Shown here in pieces: positions 1-7,408 of a DNA stretch of 46,425 bases. The first letter of the stretch is position 1. Every line of letters begins with the position of its first letter. The position numbers were made by a program, and so were the translations under genes. Source of the stretch: a virus; IMG/VR virus record IMGVR_UViG_3300042450_001601, positions 1-46,425 of that record; one strand, given 5' to 3'. The notes beneath the pieces were generated by a model. That model had not been told where the DNA came from and did not search any database. It worked only from the letters and a program-made list of their open reading frames with translations.

Positions 1-345
1 TTTAAAAATACTGTTGGTACTCTTAAAAAAATGGGGGTTGAGAATGCTGTACATAGAGCAAAGGAGTTAGGTAAATTACCTAAAGCAAAAAAACGACACG
101 GTAAATTAAGACAACGTCTATCTGAAAAAGATAGTATTGAAGAACAACGAAAACAAGAAATGGTTAAAATGGTTGAAGATATTCTAGCAAAAAAAAATAA
201 TAGAGATAGCGATATTTTAAAAAAAGATAGTGATAATAGTGTTAGTAAAATTTTAATTAAGAATCTACAATCAATTAAAAAATTAGCAGATAAGGAAGGG
301 ATCAGTATTAATAAATTAATTAATGTTTTAAAATCAGGTGAATAA
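1..345 (+). CDS. Hypothetical protein, 5' end outside window
   Basis: The frame is open from base 1; an internal ATG lies at 31, but codons before it read through without a stop, so the gene probably begins upstream of the window. The visible part is strongly basic in its first third (KAKKRHGKLRQRL) and then helical and Lys/Asp rich, ending in ISINKLINVLKSGE. I recognise no family. The stop overlaps the start of the next gene (338) by a few bases, indicating translational coupling in one plus-strand operon that runs to 2085. Confidence 0.6.
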   Translation, partial: FKNTVGTLKKMGVENAVHRAKELGKLPKAKKRHGKLRQRLSEKDSIEEQRKQEMVKMVEDILAKKNNRDSDILKKDSDNSVSKILIKNLQSIKKLADKEGISINKLINVLKSGE

Positions 346-808
346 AGATTTATACGGACATATGGTTCCACTACCCGAAGATGTTATTGTCTATTTAGGA
401 CAATGTTTTGATTCTGCACATGGAGCTGATGAAAATACCGAAGGGTATAAAAGAAATAAAGATTTAAGGGACACTAAAGAAGTGACCTACCAACAACTTA
501 AACGAATGAAGAATTGGTTTGATGAGTTTAACGGACACGAAAACGAATTACCTCACATTTTAAATGGTGGACATTATGTTAAGGGGTGGGTTAATAATAC
601 TTTAGATTCTATGAGAGATAATGTTCAGAATACAAAACAAAATAAATCGGTAGTGTTACCTAATCAATTCATTCAACCGCATGAAAAAAATGGTATAAAC
701 GATATGAATAGACCAAGTAAAAGTCATAAAACAAGTATTGGTGACTACGACTTACAAGTCACTGAAAGTTTAAAAAGAATAAACGAAATAATAAAAAAAA
801 TAATATAA
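338..808 (+). CDS. Hypothetical protein
   Basis: A 156-residue soluble protein with no signal peptide or membrane segment. The N-terminal two thirds look globular (PLPEDVIVYLGQCFDSAHGA, then an aromatic/acidic stretch NWFDEFNGHENELPHILNGG). The last third is polar and probably flexible. It overlaps the preceding gene by 8 bases and is followed after one base by the next ATG, so it is clearly operonic. No function can be assigned from sequence. The position in a short-gene operon of a T4-like phage suggests a head, neck or accessory virion role, but this is only inference. Confidence 0.65.
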   Translation: MNKDLYGHMVPLPEDVIVYLGQCFDSAHGADENTEGYKRNKDLRDTKEVTYQQLKRMKNWFDEFNGHENELPHILNGGHYVKGWVNNTLDSMRDNVQNTKQNKSVVLPNQFIQPHEKNGINDMNRPSKSHKTSIGDYDLQVTESLKRINEIIKKII

Positions 809-809
809 C

Positions 810-1106
810 ATGGCAACATCAGAACCTTTAGATTTTTCTCAACCGAAAAATGACTTAACGTCAATCGCTGAAATGGAAAGAGCAAAGCTTATTCCTAAGA
901 ATGATTATAAAAAAACGGCTTTTGAATACTCCTCAGTTAACCCTGACGCTATCGCCAATGGTGATGCTCAAGGTAAAGGTACTGGAGGTGATTTAGATGT
1001 TTATAATCAAAATGCCGGAGCAATCCAAGATATTCTCGAAAGAAAGGCGGAAACCGTAGTTAACGAATATCAAGCTAACAAACCATATACAACACCAAGT
1101 GCATAA
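810..1106 (+). CDS. Small hypothetical protein, Gly/Asn/Ala-rich
   Basis: A 98-residue hydrophilic protein with a central Gly-rich stretch (ANGDAQGKGTGGDLDVYNQN) and a helical C-terminal third. It has no signal peptide and no recognisable domain. The start follows the previous stop after one base, and its stop overlaps the next start in a TAATG arrangement. It is a real gene by spacing and codon phase, but unidentified. Confidence 0.55.
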   Translation: MATSEPLDFSQPKNDLTSIAEMERAKLIPKNDYKKTAFEYSSVNPDAIANGDAQGKGTGGDLDVYNQNAGAIQDILERKAETVVNEYQANKPYTTPSA

Positions 1107-1510
1107 TGAAACTTTACAACATAACAAAATCCCTTATTTTAGAAGTAGCATCGATTGATTCTATCATTCATGCTATTAAAAAAAGACACAAAATTGTAAT
1201 TTATTACGATGGTGATGAACCAGGGGGTAGAGGTTTAAGAGAAATTGAACCAGTTTGTTTCGGATATAGTAAATCAGATAATCCTGTTTTACGAGCGTGG
1301 GATAGTGAAGGGTCTTCCCATACTTCATATAAAGGGGAACAACCTCTTCCAGGGTGGAGATTATTTAGAATTGATAAAATTCTATCTTTTAAACCATCGG
1401 GAGAACACTTCCACGAACCGAGACCCAATTATAACCCAAATGGGGATAGAAGTATGAATAGGGTGATGATAAATGTTACCTTTGATAATGATGTAGAACA
1501 AACCGCTTAG
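1106..1510 (+). CDS. WYL-like domain protein
   Basis: A 134-residue protein resembling a single WYL-type SH3-like fold. A first helix (IDSIIHAIKKRHKIVIYY) leads into REIEPVCFGYSKSDNPVLRAW, the analogue of the family's 'R.veP..l' and 'wyL.a' strands, followed by GWRLFRIDKILSF, the analogue of the 'R.FrldRI' strand. WYL domains are ligand-sensing modules often found in transcription regulators and defence proteins. Here there is no HTH, so it would act alone or with a partner. The N-terminus MKLYNITKSLILE resembles the short cleavable leaders of other proteins in this window (see findings). It overlaps the stop of the preceding gene. Confidence 0.55.
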   Translation: MKLYNITKSLILEVASIDSIIHAIKKRHKIVIYYDGDEPGGRGLREIEPVCFGYSKSDNPVLRAWDSEGSSHTSYKGEQPLPGWRLFRIDKILSFKPSGEHFHEPRPNYNPNGDRSMNRVMINVTFDNDVEQTA

Positions 1511-1512
1511 AT

Positions 1513-2085
1513 ATGACAACAGACAATGAATTAATTCAAAAATTAATGGCCTCCAAAAGAATTATGGAGAAACATAACCAAATGCCGAGAAATGGTACAC
1601 AAGGGGATGTCCTAACATCACCAATGGTGGAAGAATTCACAACCCCAGAAGCAAAATATAATTTGCCTTCAGATATGTTACAAGAAAGTAATATACAAAT
1701 GAACAACTCAAGACCTCAGGGATCAACTAAAGATAGGATTATGTCATCAAAATTACCTGATGAGATTAAAATGTTGATGATTGAACATCCAATTCAACAA
1801 CCAGATTCCATGGGAGGGCCTACATTATCAAATGATTTGATTGAGAAAGCTTCAAGATTAATGAATAAAGGTAATGGTGAATCAATAAAACAACAAGTAA
1901 CCCAATCTCAACCATCTGTTAGTAACGATTCATTACGACAAATGATGAGAGAAGTTGTTTCAGAAGTTTTATCTGAAAATGGACTATTAGTTGAATCGGT
2001 TGGTAAATCAAATGATATTTTCTCATTTAGAGTTGGTAAACACATCTTTGAAGGAAAAGTGACTAAGATTAAAAAGGTTCAATAA
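1513..2085 (+). CDS. Hypothetical protein, possible virion component
   Basis: A 190-residue polar, low-complexity protein rich in Gln, Asn, Ser and Met. It has a helical segment near residues 135-155 (SLRQMMREVVSEVLSENG) and a short beta-rich C-terminal module (FSFRVGKHIFEGKVTKIKKV). There is no signal peptide or known domain. It is the last gene of the left-hand operon and is directly followed by a strong terminator. The extended, mostly disordered body with a folded tail would suit a structural or scaffold-binding protein, but that is a guess. Confidence 0.55.
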   Translation: MTTDNELIQKLMASKRIMEKHNQMPRNGTQGDVLTSPMVEEFTTPEAKYNLPSDMLQESNIQMNNSRPQGSTKDRIMSSKLPDEIKMLMIEHPIQQPDSMGGPTLSNDLIEKASRLMNKGNGESIKQQVTQSQPSVSNDSLRQMMREVVSEVLSENGLLVESVGKSNDIFSFRVGKHIFEGKVTKIKKVQ

Positions 2086-2105
2086 TTATAAGAATATTGT
2101 AGGAT

Positions 2106-2131
2106 CCCTCACTTAACGGTGGGGGTTTTTT
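2106..2131 (+). terminator. Rho-independent terminator
   Basis: A 7-bp stem (CCCTCAC with GTGGGGG, one G-T pair) around a 6-base loop, followed by six T. It lies 20 bases after the 1513-2085 stop and ends the left-hand operon. Confidence 0.8.
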
Positions 2132-2164
2132 ATGTATAATAGTTTCCTTTTGATAATACTGGAC

Positions 2165-2171
2165 TATTTAT
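2165..2171 (+). promoter_or_regulatory. TATTTAT box before the homing endonuclease
   Basis: TATTTAT ends only 4 bases before the ATG at 2176, so a T4-like -10 to +1 distance would give a nearly leaderless mRNA. Confidence 0.5.
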
Positions 2172-2175
2172 TATT

Positions 2176-3105
2176 ATGGATGAAAAAACAAGAAAAAAAA
2201 TCATTTCTGAATATAAGAAAGGTAAAAGCAGTTTGGATATTGTTAAAATAGTTAAACTATCAAAACCAACAATTCTTAAAGTATTAAATGAAAATGGGTT
2301 AGTTAGAAAAAGAGATAGGTGTTCTAAACTAAAAATTGACAAAATTAATAACAATTATGTTATTATACGAACTTGCCCTAAGTGTCGTAACTTAATAGAA
2401 ACAAAATCTAAAGATAAGACAATCGCGTGTAGAAATCACCTAACTAAGATTTCCAAATCTTCGTTATGTAAACCTTGTTCTCTTGAATTACAGAAAGGCG
2501 AGGGGAATTCCTTTTATGGTAAAAAACATAGTGAGACAACAATTAATAAAATATCTACATCAAGGAAGGGTAAAGGAATGGGAAATAGTAACTCAATGTC
2601 AAATCCTGTATGGAGAAAAAAATCGTCAGATAATTTAAAAAAGAAATGGGCTAGTGGTGAATTAGAAGAAACCCGTAAACTAATGTCCGAACATATGAAA
2701 AAAACAAGAAGGTTGGGTAAAATTAAATCTGGAATTACCTCAAGAAAAGAAAAAGAAATAATAGAGTTTTTAAAAGAATATAATATTCAGTCTATACAAT
2801 CATATAGGGTTGATACTAAAATATGTGACATTTACATACCATCCCTTAATTTAATTATTGAGTATTTTGGAGACTATTGGCATTGTAATCCAAACAAATA
2901 CCCTGAAGATTATTTTAATAAGAAAAAGGGTATGTCCGCTAAAGAAATATGGGATTACGATAAAAATAAGATTGATTTAATACTAAGTTATGGTTATAAT
3001 TTAGAAGTGGTTTGGGAAAATGAACTCAAACACGACAATAAAAAAATTATAACAATTTTAGAAAAACATGACACAAAAAACAAATTCGCCCCTGAACGGT
3101 CGTGA
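2176..3105 (+). CDS. Homing endonuclease, NUMOD3 plus Vsr/EDxHD-like nuclease
   Basis: A 309-residue protein in three parts. Residues 1-45 look like a helix-turn-helix (SSLDIVKIVKLSKPTILKVL). A middle part has zinc-finger-like Cys pairs (CPKC, CKPC) and NUMOD3-type DNA-binding motifs (GEGNSFYGKKHSETTINKIS). The C-terminal nuclease domain resembles Vsr and the EDxHD homing enzymes, with CDIYIPSLNLIIEYFGDYWH as the core strand pair and active-site D/E/H, and a distal WDYDKNKIDLILSYGY. Such enzymes spread their own gene by cutting DNA that lacks it. It sits between a terminator and a glycosyltransferase gene, and its last 38 bases overlap that gene's true start, as expected of an insertion next to a target gene. 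Confidence 0.8.
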   Translation: MDEKTRKKIISEYKKGKSSLDIVKIVKLSKPTILKVLNENGLVRKRDRCSKLKIDKINNNYVIIRTCPKCRNLIETKSKDKTIACRNHLTKISKSSLCKPCSLELQKGEGNSFYGKKHSETTINKISTSRKGKGMGNSNSMSNPVWRKKSSDNLKKKWASGELEETRKLMSEHMKKTRRLGKIKSGITSRKEKEIIEFLKEYNIQSIQSYRVDTKICDIYIPSLNLIIEYFGDYWHCNPNKYPEDYFNKKKGMSAKEIWDYDKNKIDLILSYGYNLEVVWENELKHDNKKIITILEKHDTKNKFAPERS

Positions 3106-4324
3106 AAAGATACGAGTACTAGTACTCCCGTCTGACCGGTCAGGGGTAGGTTAAGGAAAATTCCGTTCAGTTGACCCCCACGTAATGTTACAAAACATGT
3201 ATAATGATGATTTTCATGTAAACATTGATTACGAACCAAAATTAAACGATCCTAACTATTGGAAAGACTATCAGATAGTTCATATCCATAGAAATATTGG
3301 TCAAACTTATGAACAAACACCACAATTACTTAAAGATTTAAAATCAATGGGGATTGTTACGATTGTGGATATTGATGATTATTGGTTACCAACAATGGAA
3401 CATCCAATTTATAGGATTATCGTTCAAGATAAAATTAATGAGAAAATTGTTGCAAACTTAAAAGAGGCTAGTTTTGTTACAACAACCACGGAACTATTCG
3501 CCAATGAAATTCGTAAGGTTAATAAAAATGTGATTGTTTTACCGAACGCTATTGATCCTAATGAAGGTCAGTTCAGAACTAAAACAGAACCGGCTGATAA
3601 AATTAGAGTTGGATGGTTAGGGGGGTCTTCTCACCTACATGATTTAAAATTATTAGATGGATTTGTTTCTAAGATTGGTAAAGAACTTAATGACAAAATA
3701 CAATATGTTTTATGTGGGTTTGACACTAGAGGGTCTGTAACGGAGATTAATAGACAAACGGGTGAAAAAACTCAAAGGCCTATTAAACCAGAAGAAACTG
3801 TTTGGAAGAAATATGAAGAAATCTTTACAGATAATTATAGAATTATTGATGATAACTATAAAAAACACCTAATGGAATTTAAAGAAGGTGATTTATCGAG
3901 TAGTATTCATCTACCGTATCAACGAGTTTGGACTAAACCTGTTTCGTCATACGCTATGAATTACTCTAAATTTGACATCTCATTGGCTCCTATTAAGAAT
4001 CACATTTTTAATAGAATGAAATCTCAACTTAAAGTTATTGAGGCTGGGTTTCATAAGAAAGCTATAATCGCTTCTGAAGTAGGCCCATATACTATCGATC
4101 TTAAACATTGTTTAAAGAATGGTGAGTTTGTTGATGGTAACGCAATGTTGGTACAGGAGAATAGAAATCACGGTGATTGGGCTAAGTTTATTAAAAAATT
4201 GGTAACGAACCCTAATTTAATTGCTGATATGGGGGAACGTCTTTATGAAACGGTTAAAGACACGTATGACCTTAGGGTGGTAACAAAAACTAGAAGCGAA
4301 TTTTACAAATCTTTAATTAAATAA
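3068..4324 (+). CDS. GT-B (GT4-like) glycosyltransferase with in-frame TAA near the start
   Basis: The open frame from 3185 lacks the first beta strand of a GT-B glycosyltransferase. The missing part lies upstream in the same frame: the ATG at 3068 gives REKIRVLVLPSDRSGVG, then TAA at 3152-3154, then GKFRSVDPHV leading directly into the ATG at 3185. The rest is typical: HIHRNIGQTYEQ, DIDDYW, NVIVLPNAIDP, and the second Rossmann domain beginning KIRVGWLGGSSHLHDL. No ribosome-binding site precedes 3185. The role would be sugar transfer from a nucleotide-sugar, together with the glycosyltransferases downstream. The TAA may be a mutation or sequencing error, be read through, or be bypassed (see findings). 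If unsuppressed, this is a damaged gene. Confidence 0.75.
3089..3146 (+). other. Long hairpin with internal palindrome at the start of the glycosyltransferase gene
   Basis: CCCCTGAACGGTC (3089-3101) pairs with GACCGGTCAGGGG (3134-3146) at 12 of 13 positions. The loop holds a perfect 14-base palindrome GAGTACTAGTACTC (3114-3127). The stretch is much more GC-rich than its surroundings and ends 5 bases before an in-frame TAA (3152). Confidence 0.65.
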
Positions 4325-4328
4325 TAAA

Positions 4329-5030
4329 ATGATAAAAATACCTATTACAAAAATTTTGTTTCTTGACATAGAAACTGTTGGTGGTTGTAAAGATTATGAA
4401 AGTTGTAAAACAAATAATCCACAAGTTGCTGAGCAATTCATCAAATACATCGATTGGTTTCAAAAAAGATTTCCTGAGGACTCTCAGTTATCTCTAGATG
4501 AGATTTTTGCTAAAAGAACCGCTCTCGTACCTGAGTTTGCTAAAATAGTTTGTGTTAGTGTTGCTTTTGTTATGGACAATGGGGAGATTAAAAGACAAAC
4601 ATTCTCAAATGATGATGAAAAACAATTATTAAAAGATTGTCAAACATTACTTAATCGTTGTGGAAAATTAGATTTTTATTTATGTGGGCATAATCTTAAG
4701 AATTTTGATATTCCTATGTTAGCAAAACGTATGATTGTTAACGGATTATTACCTCCGTCAATCCTACCATCATACGATACCAAACCGTGGGAGATTAAAG
4801 CTATTGATACCAAAGAGATTTGGCAATACGGATCATACACATCAATTGGATCATTAGATTTGATGTGTTCTTGTATGGATGTTCCTTCACCAAAAAATGG
4901 AGAAGTGACCGGGGATAAAGTTCACGATGCCTATTGGAATAGAAATATGTTAAAAGAAATCTCGGAATACTGTGAACGAGATGTTGATGTATTAATCGAT
5001 GTTATTAAAAAATTAAAAGAGTTACAATGA
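4329..5030 (+). CDS. PolB-related 3'-5' exonuclease (DnaQ superfamily)
   Basis: A 233-residue protein with the three DEDD exonuclease motifs: ExoI FLDIET (Asp13, Glu15), ExoII GHNLKNFDIP near residue 125, and ExoIII YCERDVDVL near residue 215 with Tyr four residues before the catalytic Asp (DEDDy type). The length and arrangement fit the stand-alone 'predicted exonuclease related to PolB' family rather than a polymerase fragment. It probably removes 3' nucleotides in replication or repair. It starts 4 bases after the glycosyltransferase stop and overlaps the dUTPase start by 4 bases. Confidence 0.8.
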   Translation: MIKIPITKILFLDIETVGGCKDYESCKTNNPQVAEQFIKYIDWFQKRFPEDSQLSLDEIFAKRTALVPEFAKIVCVSVAFVMDNGEIKRQTFSNDDEKQLLKDCQTLLNRCGKLDFYLCGHNLKNFDIPMLAKRMIVNGLLPPSILPSYDTKPWEIKAIDTKEIWQYGSYTSIGSLDLMCSCMDVPSPKNGEVTGDKVHDAYWNRNMLKEISEYCERDVDVLIDVIKKLKELQ

Positions 5031-5620
5031 AAGATTTAGATTTATTAAAAAGTCAAGCCGAACAATTACAAGATTTTATCGATCAATTTGATGATGATGA
5101 TTTGAATTATGATAACATTTTTGAGGAATCAGGTCTTGACCTTAAATTATTGGAAAGTGAAATGGAAAACCATGTGACAAAATTAGATTTGGGGTACGTT
5201 AAGTTAAATTCTGATGCGACTGACCCTAAATACAATTACGATACTGACTCTGGGTTTGATTTACATTCAATTGAGGAAGTTGTTATTTCAGCATTCGGTA
5301 GAGTGTTGGTTCCAACAGGTATATCATTCGACATTAAGGATGGGTATGAAATTCAAGTTAGATCAAAAAGTGGTTTGGCGATTAATCAGGGTTTGATGGT
5401 GTTAAATTCTCCTGGTACTGTGGATAATGGTTATTCCGGGGAAGTTAAGGTAATTGTATTTAACACTAACAGTCATCCTGTAACAATTACAAAAGGTATG
5501 AAAATAGGACAAGCAGTCCTTTGTCCTGTGGTTAACGGTAAATGGGTGAACTTAGTTCAGAAAAATAAAATAAACGAAAAAGACAGAGGAGACAATGGGT
5601 TTGGGTCAACCGGAATTTAA
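5027..5620 (+). CDS. dut: dUTPase (trimeric type)
   Basis: All five dUTPase motifs are present: TDSGFDLHS (1), RSKSGLA (2), GTVDNGYSGEVKV (3, with the catalytic Asp), KGMKIGQAVL (4) and the Gly-rich C-terminal arm DRGDNGFGSTGI (5). The enzyme hydrolyses dUTP to dUMP and keeps uracil out of phage DNA. At 197 residues it is longer than the usual ~150 because of an acidic helical N-terminal extension of about 50 residues (FDDDDLNYDNIFEESG), whose job is unknown. The C-terminal motif 5 codons overlap the start and ribosome-binding site of the next gene. Confidence 0.93.
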   Translation: MKDLDLLKSQAEQLQDFIDQFDDDDLNYDNIFEESGLDLKLLESEMENHVTKLDLGYVKLNSDATDPKYNYDTDSGFDLHSIEEVVISAFGRVLVPTGISFDIKDGYEIQVRSKSGLAINQGLMVLNSPGTVDNGYSGEVKVIVFNTNSHPVTITKGMKIGQAVLCPVVNGKWVNLVQKNKINEKDRGDNGFGSTGI

Positions 5621-6263
5621 AATATATACTTACAGTACTGATATTAAAAATTCAGTTTTTAAACAATTAACAACTCAATTAGATGTTGAGGTATTACCAA
5701 TATTAACAGAATGGAGATGGGATTTTTATCCCAAATCATTATCATTGTATGAGACATTAAAAAATGTTGACGGTGAAACTATTGTATTGGTGTGTGATGC
5801 TTATGATGTATTACCTATTAATGGTATAACTAATGATATTTTATTACAAAAAATAATTAGTGAATTTGATTTAGATAAAATCACATTTAACGCAGAAAAA
5901 AATTGTTATCCTAACACTAGTTTAGAGAAGTATTACCCTAATGTTGGTTCAATATGGAAATATTTAAACGCTGGTTTATATGTTGGTAAAGTTAAGAATA
6001 TCATTAGAATGGTTGAATCGGCTCTACCAAAAATGATGGGAGTAATTGACCAAGAAATATTTTCAATCATGTATTTGAATAATGATTTAAATATTGAAAT
6101 AGATTATACTTGTAAAGTATTTCAAACATTATATATGATTGAAGACAATGATTTAACCATAGATAATGATAAAATAATTAATAATAAAACCGGTGGTACA
6201 CCCTTACTTCTTCATGGAAACGGGAAATCACCACTTAACAAATTTTTAACCTATGACGAATAA
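5595..6263 (+). CDS. Glycosyltransferase, PLOD/procollagen-galactosyltransferase-like GT domain
   Basis: A 222-residue GT-A type domain. It shows IVLVCDAYDVLPI (donor/metal DxxD region), ITFNAEKNCYP, YLNAGLYVGKVKNI, a DQEIFS element and LLHGNGKSP. These follow the order seen in the lysyl-hydroxylase GT and procollagen galactosyltransferase-like families common in large phages. The start at 5595 overlaps dut by 26 bases and has a clear AGGAG Shine-Dalgarno seven bases upstream, rare in this window. It probably glycosylates a protein or glycan acceptor in concert with the neighbouring transferases. Confidence 0.75.
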   Translation: MGLGQPEFKIYTYSTDIKNSVFKQLTTQLDVEVLPILTEWRWDFYPKSLSLYETLKNVDGETIVLVCDAYDVLPINGITNDILLQKIISEFDLDKITFNAEKNCYPNTSLEKYYPNVGSIWKYLNAGLYVGKVKNIIRMVESALPKMMGVIDQEIFSIMYLNNDLNIEIDYTCKVFQTLYMIEDNDLTIDNDKIINNKTGGTPLLLHGNGKSPLNKFLTYDE

Positions 6264-6858
6264 TACTGAATTATGTGATTATTTTTTTAAATATCACTCA
6301 GACAAATGTCCTCAAGTAGGACATTCTTACTCACCACATTATTATGAACTTTTAAAAGACGGTAAAGAAACATATTTAAATGTTCTGGAAATTGGAATTG
6401 GTAATAATGAATTAATGAAACCGTTATATGGTGAAAGATATATTGTTGGTGGGAGTTTAAAGGCGTTTAACGATTTTTTCATTAACGCAAACATTTATGG
6501 ACTTGATATTAGAGAGGATGTTTTATTTTCTGAGAAACGAATTAAATGTTTTTACACTGACCAATCAAATTCCGAAGAATTAGTTAAATCAATTAATGTA
6601 ATAAAAAAAAGTTCAAATGATGAAGATTTAGAATTTGATTTAATAATTGATGATGGTAGTCATATTTTTGACCATATGGTTCTAACTTTTAGAACTTTAG
6701 GTAAATATTTGAAACATAATGGGATATACATTATAGAAGACATAAAAAGGTTTGAATTAGATTTATTCCTTAACATGGAAATTTCGGGGTTTGAAATGAT
6801 TAAAATTCATCGTGGTAACACAGGTCAAGATGATTTTATTGCCTATAGAAAAAAATAA
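6253..6858 (+). CDS. Class I SAM-dependent methyltransferase-like protein
   Basis: A 201-residue protein with a Rossmann-like core: VLEIGIGNNE (SAM-binding loop), NIYGLDIRED (second strand, acidic end), FDLIIDDGSHIFDH (motif like the Methyltransf_24/cephalosporin-hydroxylase group) and GIYIIEDI. It overlaps the preceding glycosyltransferase by 11 bases. In a glycosyltransferase cluster the likely substrate is a sugar, but this is inferred from context only. Confidence 0.7.
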   Translation: MTNNTELCDYFFKYHSDKCPQVGHSYSPHYYELLKDGKETYLNVLEIGIGNNELMKPLYGERYIVGGSLKAFNDFFINANIYGLDIREDVLFSEKRIKCFYTDQSNSEELVKSINVIKKSSNDEDLEFDLIIDDGSHIFDHMVLTFRTLGKYLKHNGIYIIEDIKRFELDLFLNMEISGFEMIKIHRGNTGQDDFIAYRKK

Positions 6859-6865
6859 ATTAAGT

Positions 6866-7408
6866 ATGTTTTTAAATATAATAACCCCATGCTCAAGGCC
6901 TGAAAATTTATTAAAAATTTCAGAGTCAATTAACATACCCGAAGAAAATTATAGATGGATTGTTGTATGTGATTCAGATTCATTACCTAATGAAGAATTA
7001 ATCCCTAAAAATTGTGAGATATATCATTACAAAGATTTAGAAAGTATTTCAGGTAATTCACAAAGAAATCACGCTTTGAATATGATTGATAACGGGTTTA
7101 TTTATTTTAACGATGACGACACTTTGATACACCCAGAATTATGGGTGTATATTAAAGATTTAGAAAATGATTTTATATCTTTCATACAATTAAATAAAAA
7201 TGGGAATTTAAGGTTATTAGGAAATTTTATTAATATTGGTTATATTGATAGTCACAACTTCATAGTTAATCGAAAAATAGTTGGTGAATCACGATTTATA
7301 ATTAACAAATACGACGCCGATGGTTATTTTGCGGTCGAATGTTTTAATAAGTCAAAAAATAGTTTTTACATCAATAAACCACTCTCAATATATAATCTTT
7401 TAAGATGA
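6866..7408 (+). CDS. GT-A family glycosyltransferase (short)
   Basis: Reading from ATG 6866 gives a standard GT-A start (MFLNIITPCSRPENL). A longer frame from 6812 would overlap the methyltransferase by 47 bases and add only non-homologous residues, so 6866 is preferred. The protein of about 180 residues has the nucleotide-binding strand WIVVCDSDS and the metal-binding motif IYFNDDDTLIHPE. It appears to be a minimal catalytic domain without the usual C-terminal extension. It overlaps the next start by 4 bases. Confidence 0.7.
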   Translation: MFLNIITPCSRPENLLKISESINIPEENYRWIVVCDSDSLPNEELIPKNCEIYHYKDLESISGNSQRNHALNMIDNGFIYFNDDDTLIHPELWVYIKDLENDFISFIQLNKNGNLRLLGNFINIGYIDSHNFIVNRKIVGESRFIINKYDADGYFAVECFNKSKNSFYINKPLSIYNLLR

